A DNA stretch of 64,000 nt from Pegea sp. RAD2-039 (Eukaryota; Chordata; Thaliacea; Salpida; Salpidae). Each line of letters starts with the position of its first letter. The stretch's first letter is position 1. Below the pieces are notes generated by a model. It saw nothing but the letters and a program-made list of their open reading frames with translations, was not told the origin of the DNA and made no database searches. Position numbers and translations under genes: made by a program. This document shows, one piece after another, positions 44,203-57,949 of the stretch. The stretch spans positions 51,704 to 115,703 of the forward strand of contig JAQGEQ010000267.1 in the NCBI GenBank assembly GCA_034620365.1, given 5' to 3'.

Positions 44203-45530
44203 AATTCAGATAAAAATCATCTAAATTAGAGAAATTTGGTTAGTAAATAAACAAATATCAAATCGATATAACCTTTTCTTGAAAATTTATGAAAAATTTA
44301 TGAATAAATTTAAATGGTAATATGAAGTTTGAGATTCAATAATTTTATAATAATTTTAAAGAAAAGAGAAATATTTTAATTTCAAAAATTTCAATTCCTA
44401 AAGATTTTGAGAAATGGATATGAATTAGATGAACAAATTCTGAAAAGATAATTTATGTGATGCTCATACTTTAAATCTTTATAAATTTTTCAGCTTTTAG
44501 ATTTTCAGGTCTTTCAGAAAAATAATCAAATATAAAAAAGTTTGCAAAAAAAGAATACATTTTATGAAAACAGAAATTTCTGAAATTTATTTTCAACTTT
44601 TTTCTGCAGTTTTTTAACTATTTCCAAAAATTTGTTTTCTATAAAAACTTATTTTTGTAATTTCATAATAAAACAAAATTTCTATTTTTGCGAAATTATA
44701 TTTTCAAAAACTCTTTGGAAATAATTTCAGATTTAAATATTTACTAAACAAAAATAATTTTAATTTTAATCTATTTTTTCAATTAACAACAATTCGATAG
44801 AAAAAAGTAGAAGCTTTAAATATTTAGTGAAAAAAAATCAGAATTTCAAATATTCTATTTTTAATATTTAATATTTTAGATATTCTGTAAATTAAAAATA
44901 CCTTTTAAAAATAAACTCAAAGAAAAATTAAATATTAATGATATTAAAATATTTGTGATGTAAAAACAACAGATATTTATCTGTAGTGGTGTTCAATGTA
45001 TTTTTAAACATGTTTGTTTTAAACACAAAATATTTCTGCTAATATATAAATAAAAAAAATATGTATTATTTTTATCATATAAATTTACATGAAGTATTTA
45101 AGAAAATCTTTTTCAAAAAAAAGACAATCAATACGTTTAAACTTAAAATAACACTTAAAAATATATAATTGACCAAAACAAAAGCAAAATTCTAAAAAGT
45201 TCGTATTTAACGAAATTATTGAGTTTTCGGCAATCTATTCAACTTATTTAAATAAAATGTTTAATTTTAGTTTAATTTTTGTAAAGATTCTTTGATAGGA
45301 CTTTTAGCTTTCAGTGTTTAAACTTTCTAGAAGCAAAAATTACTTTAAAATAATTATAAAAGTAAAACTAAATAAATTTCAATTAAGTGTAGAAAAATTT
45401 AAAAAATCACTTCAAATTTTAAAAATTAATTTTTTAAACAAAATAATTAAAATAATTTCATAATAAAAAAAAATGAATTCAGTTTTTTAACAAAATTTTA
45501 GATAAAACTGTTTTCACATTTTTAATAAAC
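44203..45530. repeat. Inter-module spacer, long form
   Basis: Contains the 222-bp segment at about 45187-45425, although its left boundary repeat is AAATTCTAAAA. The sequence left of it is the GACAATCAATACG version otherwise typical of short spacers, so this spacer is a mosaic. Confidence 0.8.
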
Positions 45531-45818
45531 TGCGCCACAAACACTAAGTTTCATTATAAGTTTAAATAATACAAAAAGCTAACTAACCCCAGATTTGTAA
45601 TGTTTCGAATGATTCATTTGTCTAAATTTGGAAACCGTTCCTTTTACGGTTGATAATTTATCAATACTTTCTACTTATTTTAAGTAATTTTGTAGAAACT
45701 GAAGAAATAGATGGAAGGTATATAATGCCACTACATTCTATCTGCTTGCAGATTGGGTGTGATAATAATAAATACTAGAAACTTCTCGTCTATCAACTGC
45801 ACCTGATAGTCAAAGGTG
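45531..45818 (-). pseudogene. Subfamily A copy
   Basis: S3 45790-45818, hairpin loop changed to TCCTTTT (45633-45651), S5 45531-45550. Confidence 0.5.
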
Positions 45819-47019
45819 ATAAAATGTTTTGAAAAAATAAATTGTAAATTTTTGGAGTTAATATTTGTTAGTTATAAGAACAAAAAAGATTTAATCATTT
45901 GTAACAAAAAGGAATTGTCTAAAATTATTCAGTATATGAAATTTTTATTTAAAAATGCAGATAATTAATAATAATAAGGTTTACTTAACAGTTTTAGTTG
46001 CTACAGTTAAGTAATATTTTAACAATTAAAAAAATTACTATAAATTTAATTTTATAAAAAGTATTATAGTTTAAAACTATTTTTTTATTTATAATTTTTT
46101 GTTATTCTTTTTTATATCAATTTTTAAGATCGATTAATTTTTAGCAAAATTTTGCTTTCAAATCACATCTTTTCAAAAAGCAAAAAAAAAAAGATTAAAG
46201 TGGATTATTAAATAATATTAATATTAAATAATAATAATAATATATTAGAGGGTGGCTGTGCTTTGAGTCAAAGTATTAAAGATAAAGATAAACAAAGTTA
46301 AATATAGAGAAGCTAGTTGAGCAATATATATTAATGTAGAAGACTACTCGTCACCATGTATTCTGAACAACATCTCTTTTCTGTAAAGAAGTTTATTGTT
46401 CACTTTATTCAATAGAAAATCTTTCCAACTTTTTTTATTTTTAACAACAACACATTGAGTCTTTATGGAGTATTGCCGAGTCTCACTCTAATAGCTTTTC
46501 ACTAAATAATAAATTTATTGACATTAAAAGTTTTTAAAATATTTTTTACTAAAATTTAATTAATCTAAAAAAAATTATTTGAAATAGAATGTAACAAATT
46601 TAGATTTATAGTTAAAAAGATTAAACTTTTTTATGAAATTTTATTCTTTAATATTTTCAAACATTTCTAATACTACTCAACTTTAGCAATGACAAATTGT
46701 AATTACATTTCATTATCAGCAAATCTTACTAATTTTATGAAATTATTTGTTTATATATTAAATTTTTTAATTTTTTTAATTTATTTTTTTCATTATTTTT
46801 CAAACAACTTTTTTGTAGAGCTAAAAATAACAGATTCAATTATTTGTTGAGTATTGTTTTAAGAACCTTCGAACTTTGATTTTCAGATGGAGTTGATAAT
46901 AAAGATTTAATTTCTTTTTGCTTTTAAACTCGGTTCGCAAGCAACAAAAAGTTGATCAAAAAAGTATTCACTGTTTTAACAAAATTTACAGAAAACTATT
47001 TTCACATTTGTTGAATACA

Positions 47020-47230
47020 CTGAGCCACAAATACTAAGCTTCATTGGTTGTTTAAATAGAGCAAAAAGCTGATGTCTGATGTTTCTATTTTGGAGTCCAA
47101 TCTATTTCATTTTGAAAACCGTCCTGTTTACGGTTAAAAATCTATCAATAATTTCTACTAATTTAAGGTCACTTAATTGATAGTCAAAGGTGATAAAGTG
47201 TTTTGAATAAAAATTTGTAAAAGTTTTGGA
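47020..47230 (-). pseudogene. Subfamily D copy
   Basis: HFITFDYQLSDLKLVEIID, FSTV (one base change), then KMK and TAG where the 37034 copy stays open. S5 at 47020-47040 has ATACTAAGC (Ser to Ile in LSVCG). Confidence 0.5.
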
Positions 47231-48529
47231 GTTAATTATTGTTAGTCAAAAGAACAAAAAAGTTTTGTTAAAAAGACTTTAAACAACTTATTTAAAATCA
47301 TTATATATACAAATTGCTTTTCGAAATTTACGGATAATTATTAATAATAATATTTGATTAAAAGTTTTAGTTTCTACATTTAAGCAATCTATTAAAAGTT
47401 TGAAAAAAATTAAAACTTATTTTTTTATAAAAATGTTATTAGATTATAAATATAAACTTCCAATATTCTATTTAATATCATTTTATTAGAAAGATTAATT
47501 TTTAGTTAAAATTTATTTTTAAAATCTTTGAGTTAAATTCTTCTGTGTAAACTAAAAAAGAAATTTTTTCACATCTCTTAAAAAATATAGAAATTTTTCT
47601 CAAACGTTTTTCAAAACACACTAAATCACTAAACCTGAAATGTTGTTTGTTTTGAGTAAAAAGTTGAAAAATCTGTGATTTAAATTGATTTGTCTTCTTT
47701 ATTGTTGTTTTTCAAGTTTTAACTTTCACAAAGCTCCTGCAACTACTAATTGCAATTTTGGTTGAAGAGTTTTTACTTCTTGTGCATGCAGAAGACCTCT
47801 TCTATCAATTGATTGAAATTATGCGAATATTAGTGAGAGATAAAGTAGAATTTATAAATAAACAATAAACTTAAAAGACAGTTTTCATATTAAGTGAGCA
47901 AACACTTAAATTGTATATTGATAAATAATTTTTTTTCCTGTTTTTACAAAGTGCACATTTGGAGCTATCATAAAAACATAAGTTAAGTTTGTGATCATCA
48001 TAAGGTGATCATCATATAAAAGAAATATTTCAAACACATATCCATCTACTTTGTCATTTTACAACAAATTAGTAGAAAAAGTAAAATAATTTGGATATTC
48101 AGTTAACAGAAAAACAGTTTTTCAAATATTTCGATGATAGCTGCAAATTTGTGATTTGTATAAATAGAAAAGATAACTTTTGTGGTGTTTAGTATAATTT
48201 TCAAATATGTGAAATTATTTCTGCAAATTGTGTTAAGTATGTAAAAGAGGTTTATGTTTACTAATAATTAATTAGTTTATAAAAAGTATTTAAAAAAATG
48301 CTTTTCTATTTATTCTATTTAATTGAATTAAAAAATTACAAAAATATTTTTCTTCAATAAAATGAATAGAAATAAAGTTTTTAGCAAAATAACAGTAAAA
48401 AAAAGTGAACATGAAAATCTTAAAAACATAATTTAGAAGTTTCTCATTTCTGTAAACTTTAAGTTTTATTCAAACTTGTTAGAAATCACTCAACTGTAAC
48501 AACTATAAATATTAGTTATCTTATCATCA

Positions 48530-48690
48530 AATCTACTTAGTGGTTGAAAGTACTGAGGATCTTAACATCTTGACACTTAGATATACTTCAACCAATAACA
48601 CCAAGTCAATACCAGATTGATTTAAAAATATCTTTGTCTTTCGTGGTCATGCCCAGTATACTTGAAGGAAATGTTTAGACGAAGCTTAAA
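48530..48690 (-). pseudogene. E-type S6 segment
   Basis: LGVIG, QDVKILST, FNH and TAA. Inverted relative of 3765-3935 with AGACAAAG for ACACAAAG downstream. Confidence 0.4.
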
Positions 48691-49079
48691 TGGTTTCAAG
48701 TCTTAGCAGTTATTGTTTTGCAAAATAAGTAAAAATTCCTCTTACATTAAGATTAAGAAGTTATCTTTTTTTATTTCTTGGCTTGAAGGAATTTTTATTG
48801 CTACTACTTCTTACATAGTTTCGTATTTTCTTCAGTCATAGTATACTAAATTTGAAACCTTAAATTTAAATGATTAGTAATAATCTTATTTCTATTTAAT
48901 TTGATGAAAATCTTTGACTAAAAATGTAATTTGGTTTTAAAAATACACGAAATTAAGAACTAAGAAATAATAGTTGGAAAAGAAATGTTTTTATAAAACC
49001 TAATAAGGATGAAAGGAAGTTTATACTTTTTTGTGTTTGCAGATTTGCTTTGATTATTTTAGAGATTTCAAACTACTCG

Positions 49080-49458
49080 CTCAACAATTGAAGCGCCGAT
49101 TTGTTTTGATTAATTATTATCCTTTTAAGCCTTTATCGACTAATGAAGATCACGGATTATGTAATGACAAGTTTCTGTTTTAAATCTTTTTTATCTTTTA
49201 TAAAACTAACGATAAGCTTAATTAGAGTCAAGTAGTTAACTATTATTTTAAATTTAACAATAATGACTAACAATTATCAGATGTTATCCACAAAAGTTAG
49301 TCAAAAAATTGTAGGAGTTTTAGACTGAAATTCAACCGCAAAAACGCGGTTTCCAAATAAAAACGATCTACAAAGGTGGAGCTTTAATAAATTCCGTTTT
49401 TTTGAGATTTTTTCTGAGTTTTATAAAATTTAAAAAGTTTAGTGTTTGTGGCTCAGTG
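49080..49458 (+). pseudogene. Subfamily B copy, S2-S4-S5
   Basis: KRRFVLINYYPF, then LSTNEDHGLCNDKF, donor lost (TTAAAT), hairpin 49334-49351, S5 49439-49458. The left end fuses to the inverted S3 (CLQ-like antisense bases at about 49030-49085). Confidence 0.5.
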
Positions 49459-49569
49459 GTTTACGTAAATGTGAAAAAAGTTTTAAAATTTTTTAAATAA
49501 ATACCTTTTTTAAATTTAAGATTAAGTTTTCTTAGATTAGTTTTTTAAAAAAAGTTTTGTTGAAAGTGA

Positions 49570-49790
49570 AATTTCTCTTTATTAAAGATTAATAAAAAAA
49601 TACTTTGGAACTTAATTTTTGTGTTTCAAATTTTATTAACTTGATGTTATCAGTCAAAGAGTGTTTACAAGTGGTTGTGCTAGAAGCAGAAGAGTCATCA
49701 GCATCTTCATCTACTAAGCAAAAGATTGCTTTGTGAGAGAAGTTAATATCAATTTGTTACATGTCCTTCAAACTTCAGTAAATATTAAAT
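49570..49790 (+). pseudogene. B-type S6 segment
   Basis: LDVISQRVFTSGC, RRVISIFI where others have IFN, TAC then TAA, DCFVREVNINLLHVLQTS. Confidence 0.4.
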
Positions 49791-50560
49791 TTATTTTAGA
49801 AGATAGTGGAGATTTGTTGATAAGATAAAAATAAAATTACAATTTTCAGTTGTTACAGTTGAGTGATTTCTAATAAGTTTGAATAATTTGATAGAAATGT
49901 GATCTTTAATTTTAATACTAGATGAAAAATCAATTTCCTTTATTTGTTTATTAGGTAATAGTTACTTTTAAATATTTAGCCAATAAATAGATTAATTTTT
50001 AGAAATTTTTTTAATTTTAATCAGTTGTTTGAATGACAATTTCTAGCTTTGGAAAAAAACTAAATATTGAATTGATATTTGGAAATTACAGAGAATTGCT
50101 GATAACAAAAATAAAATGAACTTTTCAGTTGTTATGCTTGAATATTTTTTAAAAAGTTGAAATAAAATTTTCAATTTTATAGAAATAATAAACATTTCAT
50201 TTATGAATCAAAGTTTTTTACTTTTAATTTTACTTTTTGCAAATAATTTCGAATCATTTTCAAAATCTTACAAATAGTCTGTTTTATAAAATAAGAATAA
50301 ATCTAATTTGATAGAACTAGCGCTTTATTTTTGTAAACAGATATTTAGATATAATTTTTAATTATATAAATTTAATTTTGAAAATGTTTTAAAGTTATCT
50401 TTTAATTATATTTTTATCAACAAATATTCCTATTTTATAAAAACTTATTTATATATAAAATGTTGAACAATTTTTTAAGACAATTTTTTAAACAATATTT
50501 TAGAAGCCCTTAAAATTTCAGATGAAAATATTTGTTGAGTTTTATTTAAGAAGTCCTTAT

Positions 50561-50983
50561 CACTTTTAATTATCAGATGCAGTTGATAGAAGAGCAAGGT
50601 ATAGTCTTCATTATTATCAAACTGAATTGACAAGCAGAAAGACACATGGGTATTCACTGGTTGGGGAAAAATAAAATATAGTTAAAGTAAATCTTGGATT
50701 CATAAATTAGAATTTTAATGTTTGTTGATTTTTACTTTTTACTATAATCAAAGCTTACGCCAGTGTAAAATACAAGTATTCATATGAACTACCCATCCGT
50801 CTACAACTTTAATTTGAATATATTCAGTTGTAGAAAAGGTAGAATTTACAAATAGAAATCAAACCGTAATTATTGGTTCTCCAAAATATAATAAATTCAA
50901 ACAAATAGAGTATTACGTTTCCGGTTGTCATGGGAATATTTGCTGACTTTATAATTTCAAAGAAATTTAGTGTTTGTGGCTCA
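50561..50983 (+). pseudogene. Subfamily C copy, S3-S4-S5
   Basis: S3 50561-50589 (LIMR-side changed to TFNYQMQLIEE). The S4 hairpin has lost pairs (AACCGTAATTATTGGTT, 50872-50888). S5 intact. The minus-strand 60-codon frame at 50475-50657 is the complement and is not favoured. Confidence 0.5.
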
Positions 50984-52085
50984 AATTCAGATAAAAATCA
51001 TCTAACTTAAAGAACTTTGGTTAGTAAATAAACAAATATCAAATCGATATAAACTTTTCTTGAAAAGTTATGAAAAAATTATGAATAAATTTAAATAGTA
51101 ATATGAAGTTTGAGATTCAATGATTTTATAATAATTTTAAAGAAAAGAGAAATATTTTAATTTCAAAAATTTCAATTCCTAAAGATTTTGAGATATGGAT
51201 ATGAATTAGATGAACAAATTCTGAAAAGATAATTTATGTGATGCTCATACTTTAAATCTTTATAAATTTTTTAGCTTTTAGATTTTAAAGTCTTTCAGAA
51301 AAATAATCAAATATAAAAAAGTTTGCAAAAAAAGAATACATTTTATGAAAACAGAAATTTCTGAAATTTATTTTCAACTTTTTCTGCAGTTTTTTAACTA
51401 TTTCCAAAAATTTGTTTTCTATAAAAACTTATTTTTGTAATTTTATAATAAAACAAAATTTTTATTTTTGCGAAAAGATATTTTCAAAAACTCTTTGGAA
51501 ATAATTTCAGATTTAAATATTTACTAAACAAAAATAATTTTAATTTTAATCTATTTTTTCAATTAACAACAATTCGATAGAAAAAAGTAGAAGCTTTAAA
51601 TATTTAGTGAAAAAAAATCAGAATTTCAAATATTCTATTTTTAATATTTAATATTTTAGATATTCTGTAAATTAAAAATACCTTTTAAAAATAAACTCAA
51701 AGAAAAATTAAATATTAATGATATTAAAATGTTTGTGATGTAAAAACAACAGATATTTATCTGTAGTGGTGTTCAATGTATTTTTAAACATGTTTGTTTT
51801 AAACATAAAATATTTCTGCTAATATATAAATAAAAAAATTGTTTATTATTTTTATCATATAAATTTACATGAAGTATTTAAGAAAATCTTTTTCAAAAAA
51901 AAAGACAATCAATATGTTTAAACTTAAAATAACACTTAAAAATATATAATTGACCAAAACAAAAGCAAAATTTAAAAAATTAATTTTTCAAATGAAATAT
52001 GTAAAATAATTTCATAATAAAAAAAAAATGAATTCAGTTTTTTAACAAAATTTTAGATAAAATTGTTTTCACATTTTTAATAAAC
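50984..52085. repeat. Inter-module spacer, short form
   Basis: Same ends as the long form but without the 222-bp segment. The inverted repeat ACAGATA/TATCTGT is at about 51749-51764. Confidence 0.85.
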
Positions 52086-52373
52086 TGCGCCACAAATACT
52101 AAGTTTCATTATTAGTTTAAATAATACAAAAAGCTAACTAACTCCAGATTTGTAATGTTTCGAATGATTCATTTGTCTAAATTTGGAAACCGTTTCTTTT
52201 ACGGTTGATAATTTATCAATACTTTCTACTTACTTTAAATAATTTTGTAGAAACTGAAGAAATAGATGGAAGGTATATAATGCCACTACATTCTATCTGC
52301 TTGCAGATTGGGTGTGATAATAATCAATACTAGGAACTTCTCGTCTATCAACTGCACCTGATAGTCAAAGGTG
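52086..52373 (-). pseudogene. Subfamily A copy
   Basis: S3 52345-52373 with EKFLVL-type change, hairpin 52188-52206, S5 ATACTAAG (Ser to Ile in LSVCG). Confidence 0.5.
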
Positions 52374-53587
52374 ATAAAATGTTTTGAAGAAATAAATTGT
52401 AATTTTTTGGAGTTAATATTTTTTAGTTATAAGAACAAAAAAGATTTAATCAATTGTAACAAAAAAGAATTGTCTAAAATTATTCAGTATATAAAATTTT
52501 TATTTAAAAATGCAGATAATTACTAATAATAAGGTTTAATTAACAGTTTTAGTTGCTACAGTTAAGTAATATTTTAACAATTAAAAAAAGAATAATATAA
52601 ATTTAATTTTATAAAAAGTATTATAGTTTAAAACTACTTTTTTATTTATATTTTTTTATTTATAATTTTTTGTTATTCTATTTTATATCAATTTTTAAGA
52701 TCGATTAATTTTCAGCAAAATTTTGCTTTCAAATCACATCTTTTCAAAAAGCAAAAAAAAGGATTAAAGTGGATTATTAAATAATATTAATATTAAATAA
52801 TAATAATAATATATTAGAGGGTGGCTGTGCTTTGAGTCAAAGTATTAAAGATAAAGATAAACAAAGTTAAATATAGAGAAGCTAGTTGAGAAATATATAT
52901 TAATGTAGAAGATTACTCGTCACCATGTATTCTGAACAACATCTCATTTCTGTAAAGAAGTTTATTGTTCACTTTATTCAATGGCTAATCTTTCCAACTT
53001 TTTTTATTTTTAACAACAACACATTGAGTCTTTATGGAGTATTGCCGAGTCTCACTCTACTAGCTTTTCAGTAAATCATAAATTTATTGACATTAAAAGT
53101 TTTTAAAATATTTTTTACTAAAATTTAATTAATCTAAAAAAATTATTTGAAATAGAATGTAACAAATTTAGATTTATAGTTAAAAAGATTAAACTTTTTT
53201 ATGAAATTTTATTCTTTAATATTTTCAAACATTTCTAATACTACTCAACTTTAGCAATGACAAATTGTAATTACATTTCATTATCAGCAAATCTTACTAA
53301 TTTTATGAAATTATTTGTTTATATATTAAATTTTTTAATTTTTTAAATTTATTTTTTTCATTATTTTTCAAACAACTTTTTTGTAGAGCTAAAAATAACA
53401 GATTCAATTATTTGTTGAGTTTTGTTTTAAGAACCTTATAAGTTTGATTTTCAGATGGAGTTGATAATAAAGATTTTTAATTTTTTTGCTTTTAAACTCG
53501 GTTCGTAAGCAACAAAAAGTTGATCAAAAAAGTATTCACTGTTTTAACAAAATTTACAGAAAACTATTTTCACATTTGTTGAATACA

Positions 53588-53880
53588 CTGAGCCACAAAC
53601 ACTAAGCTTCATTGGTTGTTTAAATACAGAAAAAGCTGATGTCTGTTGTATCACTTAACATTTTCTGATTATATCTATTTTGAAAACCGTCCTAATTACG
53701 GTTGAAAATCTATCAATATTTTCTACTAATTTTGAGTAATTGTGTAGATGTCAAACAACAGATGCAAGATGTTTTATGCCAATGCATTCTATCTACTTGC
53801 AAAAATTGGGTTTAATAATAATGAAAAGTAATAACTTCTTCTTTATCAACTGCACTTGATAGTCAAAGCTGATAAAGTCT
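53588..53880 (-). pseudogene. Subfamily D copy with the QLI stretch
   Basis: Unlike 37034, this D copy keeps FISFDYQVQLIKKK and PNF before the intron-like gap, then VENIDRFSTVIRK, a stop, and KLSVCGSVYSTNVK. It shows that D and A share the same exon order. Confidence 0.5.
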
Positions 53881-54124
53881 TCTGAAAACAAAACTTAACA
53901 AATTAATAATTGTAATATCAGTTAGTCATAAATGTTATAAATTTGGAATAAAACGACATTAATAAAAATATTTTGTTTATAAATTGTTTTTTTAATCGGT
54001 AAGATATATAGATAATAAAGTTTAATTGAAACTTTTAATTTGCGTCATTAGTTTTATAAAAGCTTGAAAAATAAAAAATTATCATTTTTAAAGAAATCGG
54101 GTATTTCAAAACTATTAAGGAAGG

Positions 54125-54350
54125 AGTAAAATAATTGAAACTTTTTCTTATAGAAGACATTTGTGTACAGATTTTCTTAGAAGGGATTTTCTCAATACTA
54201 ATAATAGAATGTTGTTTGAATTTGGAGAACTACCTGATGACATAGTAGTAGAAGTATGTTTGTGTTGTTGTCAAAGATAATGTCAGAATATTCAAGTTCT
54301 TCTCAAACTTAATACTTGGCTGGAGGCTGGTAGCCGCCAAATCCAGACAT
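54125..54350. pseudogene. F-box-like segment and MSGFGGY antisense start
   Basis: Plus strand: CTDFLRRDF, FEFGELPDDIVVEVCL, TAA, then IQVLLKLNTWLEA. Minus strand: an ATG at 54350 gives MSGFGGYQPPAKY then TAA, with GTATTAAG as a possible donor inside the last codons. Only this copy has the ATG piece. The two other copies are joined to different sequence at CCTCCAGCC. Confidence 0.25.
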
Positions 54351-54359
54351 TTTAATTGA

Positions 54360-54950
54360 AAGAACCTAAAATACATATTAAAAATAAATAATTATTATTA
54401 ATAAGGAATTTATTTAAGTTTATAAAATAGATAATTAAATTTTTGAAAAGAATATTTTAATATTAATTGAAGTCGTTTTAGAATATAGAGGATTTAATTT
54501 GTAGTTGTTCAAAATAGAAAAAGTTGGAAAGATTTGAAATTGAAAATAATGAAACCATAAATTTCTTTACAAAAAAAAGATGCTGTTTCAATTGACTTAA
54601 AATTCTATATTTGTTTAACGAAACTAATTTTAAAAAATATTAATTTATTGATATAAGAAGTCTTAAAATTTATATTTTTGATAGTTTGAAAAGATATTAG
54701 AGAACAGCAAAGAGGGTTTTACTTTGAGTCATAATATTAAAAACAAATCAAAACAAATTGAAATGTAGATGAACTAATTTAATCGAACAAAATTATAAAT
54801 TTATTTTTGGTTCTTCAGAAGATTACTTAATAAAAAACTAATTTTTTAGCTTTTTTCTTAAAAGTCTTTCAAAGTAAAACCTGTTTCGAAAAATTTGAAA
54901 AGATTAAAAAATTAAAATTTCTGTTTAAAGTGCTGAACACTTTATAAAAC
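54360..54950. other. A+T-rich sequence, no feature seen
   Basis: Inverted relative of 18377-18970. Nothing recognisable apart from the flank of the C copy that follows. Confidence 0.45.
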
Positions 54951-54957
54951 TAATTTT

Positions 54958-55255
54958 GAGCCACAAACACTAAAGTTTTTTGAAATTATAAAGTTAGCAA
55001 ATATACTTAAATTGACCCAAAAGCAAAAATCTTTCATATAAGTTTGAAAATTTTGGAGAACTGTTATTTACGGTTTGATTTCTATTTGTAAATTCTTCTT
55101 TTTCTACAACTGAATATATTCAAATTAAAGTTGTAGACGGATGGGTACTTCATATGAATACTTGTATTTTACACTGGCGTAAGCTTTGATTATAGTAAAA
55201 AGTAAAAATCAACAAACATTAAAATTCTAATTTATAAATCCAAGATTTTACTTAT
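54958..55255 (-). pseudogene. Truncated subfamily C copy
   Basis: S5 54958-54975, hairpin AACTGT...ACGGTT at 55059-55075 (C-to-T keeps a G-T pair), S4, then broken before S3 by the 17-bp-arm inverted repeat at 55272-55331. Confidence 0.45.
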
Positions 55256-55401
55256 TAAATTACTTATTATTAATTATTTTACATATTTCCTTTGAAAAAT
55301 TAATTTTACGAACAAAATATGTAAAATAATTTCATATAAAAAAATGAATTTATTTTTTTAACAACATTTTAGATAAAACTGTTTTCACATTTTTAATAAA
55401 C

Positions 55402-55690
55402 TGCGCCACAAACACTAAGTTTCATTATTAGTTTAAATAATGCAAAAAGCTAACTAACTCCAGATTTGTAATGTTTCGAATGATTCATTTGTCTAAATTT
55501 TAGAAACCGTTTCTTTTACGGTTGATAATTTATCAATACTTTCTACTTATTTTAAGTAATTTTGTAGAAACTGAAGAAATAGATGGAAGGTATATAATGC
55601 CACTACATTCTATCTGCTTGCAGATTGGGTGTGATAATAATAAATACTAGAAACTTCTCGTCTATCAACTGCACCTGATAGTCAAAGGTG
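55402..55690 (-). pseudogene. Subfamily A copy
   Basis: S3 55662-55690, hairpin 55505-55523, S5 55402-55420. Only about 150 bp from the truncated C copy, with no spacer between them. Confidence 0.5.
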
Positions 55691-56896
55691 ATAAAATGTT
55701 TTGAAGAAATAAATTAGTAAATTTTTGGAGTTAATATTTGTTAGTTATAAGAACAAAAAAGATTTAATCTTTTGTAGCAAAAAATAATTGTCTAAAATTA
55801 TTCAGTATATAAAATTTTCATTTAAAAATGCAGATAATTACTAATAATAAGGTTTAATTAACAGTTTTAGTTGCTACAGTTAAGTAATATTTTAACAATT
55901 AAAAAAAAAATACTATAAATTTAATTTTATAAAAAGTATTATAGTTTAAAACTATTTTTTTTATTTATAATATTTTGTTATTCTATTTTATATCAATTTT
56001 TAAGATCGATTAATTTTTAGCAAAATTTTGCTTTCAAATCACATCTTTTCAAAAAGCAAAAAAAAAAGATTCAAGTGGATTATTAAATAATATTAATATT
56101 AAATAATAATAATAATATATTAGAGGGTGGTTGTGCTTTGAGTCAAAGTATTAAAGATAAAGATAAACAAAGTTAAATATAGAGAAGCTAGTTGAGAAAT
56201 ATATATTAATGTAGAAGACTACTCGTCACCATGTATTCTGAACAGCATCTCATTTCTGTAAAGAAGTTTATTGTTCATTTTATTCAATGGCCAATCTTTC
56301 CAACTTTTTTTATTTTTAACAACAACACATTGAGTCTTTATGGAGTATTGCCGAGTCTCACTCTACTAGCTTTTCAGTAAATTATAAATTTATTGACATC
56401 AAAAGTTTTTAAAAATATTTTTTGCTAAAATTTAATTAATCTAAAAAAATTATTTGAAATAGAATGTAACAAATTTAGATTTATAGTTAAAAAGATTAAA
56501 CTTTTTTATGAAATTTTATTCTTTAATATTTTCAAACATTTCTAATACTACTCAACTTTAGCAATGACAAATTGTAATTACATTTCACTATCAGCAAATC
56601 TTACTAATTTTATAAAATTATTTGTTTATATATTAAATTTTTTAATTTTTTAAATTTATTTTTTTCATTATTTTTCAAACAACTTTTTTGTAGAGCTAAA
56701 AATAACAGATTCAATTATTTGTTGAGTTTTGTTTTAAGAACCTTATAAGTTTGATTTTCAGATGGAGTTGATAATAAAGATTTTTAATTTTTTTTTGCTT
56801 TTAAACTCGGTTCGCAAGCAACAAAAAGTTGATCAAAAAAGTATTCACTCTTTTAACAAAATTTACAGAAAACTATTTTCACATTTGTTGAATACA

Positions 56897-57185
56897 CTGA
56901 GCCACAAACACTAAGCTTTATTGGTTGTTTAAATAGAGCAAAAAGCTGATGTCTGATGTTTCTATCTTGAAATCAAATCTATTTCATTTTGAAAACCTTC
57001 CTAATTACGGTTGAAAATCTATCAATATTTTCTACTAATTTTGAATAATTGTGTAGATGTCAAACAACAGATGCAAGATGTTTTATGCCAATGCATTCTA
57101 TCTACTTGCAAAAATTGGGTTTAATAATAATGAAAAGTAAAAACTTTTTCTTTATCAATTGCACTTGATAGTCAAAGCTGATAAA
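56897..57185 (-). pseudogene. Subfamily D copy
   Basis: SFDYQVQLIKKK, VENIDRFSTVIRKVFKMK then TAG, and S5 with KLSVCGSVYSTN. Hairpin 56994-57012 has the same mismatch as the D copy at 5295. Confidence 0.5.
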
Positions 57186-57438
57186 ATCTTCTGAAAACAA
57201 AATTTAACAAATTAATAATTGTAATATCAGTTAGTCATAAATGTTATAAATTTGGAATAAAACGACATTAATAAAGAATATTTTGTTTATAAATTGTTTT
57301 TTTTTTAAATCGGTAAGATATATAGATAATAAAGTTTAATTGAAACTTTTAATTTGCATCATTAGTTTTATAAAAGCTTGAAAAATAAAAGATTATCATT
57401 TTTAAAGAAATCGGTTATTTCAAAACTATTAAGGAAGG

Positions 57439-57650
57439 AGTAAAATAATTGAAACTTTTTCTTATAGAAGACATTTGTGTACAGATTTACTTAGAAGGGA
57501 TTTTCTCAATACTAATAATAGAATGTTGTTTGAATTTGGAGAACTACCTGATGACATAGTAGTAGATGTATGTTTGTGTTGTTGTCAAAGATAATGTCAG
57601 GACATTCTTGTTCTTCTCAAACTTAATACTTGGCTGGAGGCTGGTAAATC
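57439..57650. pseudogene. F-box-like segment, third copy
   Basis: Plus strand SKIIETFSYRRHLCTDLLRR and ELPDDIVVDVCL, TAA, QDILVLLKLNTW. Inverted partner of 40918-41126. The minus strand is open through LTLSLTTTQTYIYYYVIR. Neither strand shows more conservation than the other. Confidence 0.25.
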
Positions 57651-57949
57651 TATAAGCTATAACAAATATAACAAAAAGAAACTAACATATAAACAAAATC
57701 TTTAGGAATTTATTTAAGTTTTTAAATTATAAATTGAAATTAAATTATGTTCAAACTCAGTGGAATCCCAAAAAGTAAACTTCTTTAAATTGTAAAAAAT
57801 GAGAAAATAAGTTGACAACATTGCTATATATCTTGATATTAACTTTATTAAAAGTTTGAAAACTGTTATTCTACAGCTTTTTTATTTCTATAAATTCTAG
57901 CTTTATTGTAACTAATTAATGTGAATAACAACAGAGAATGGAAAGAAGC

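Noticed and set aside
46900..46960. tRNA-like GGTTCGCAAG string
   Set aside because: No acceptor, D or anticodon arms can be drawn around it. It is the complement of D-copy codons (AYEPSLK).
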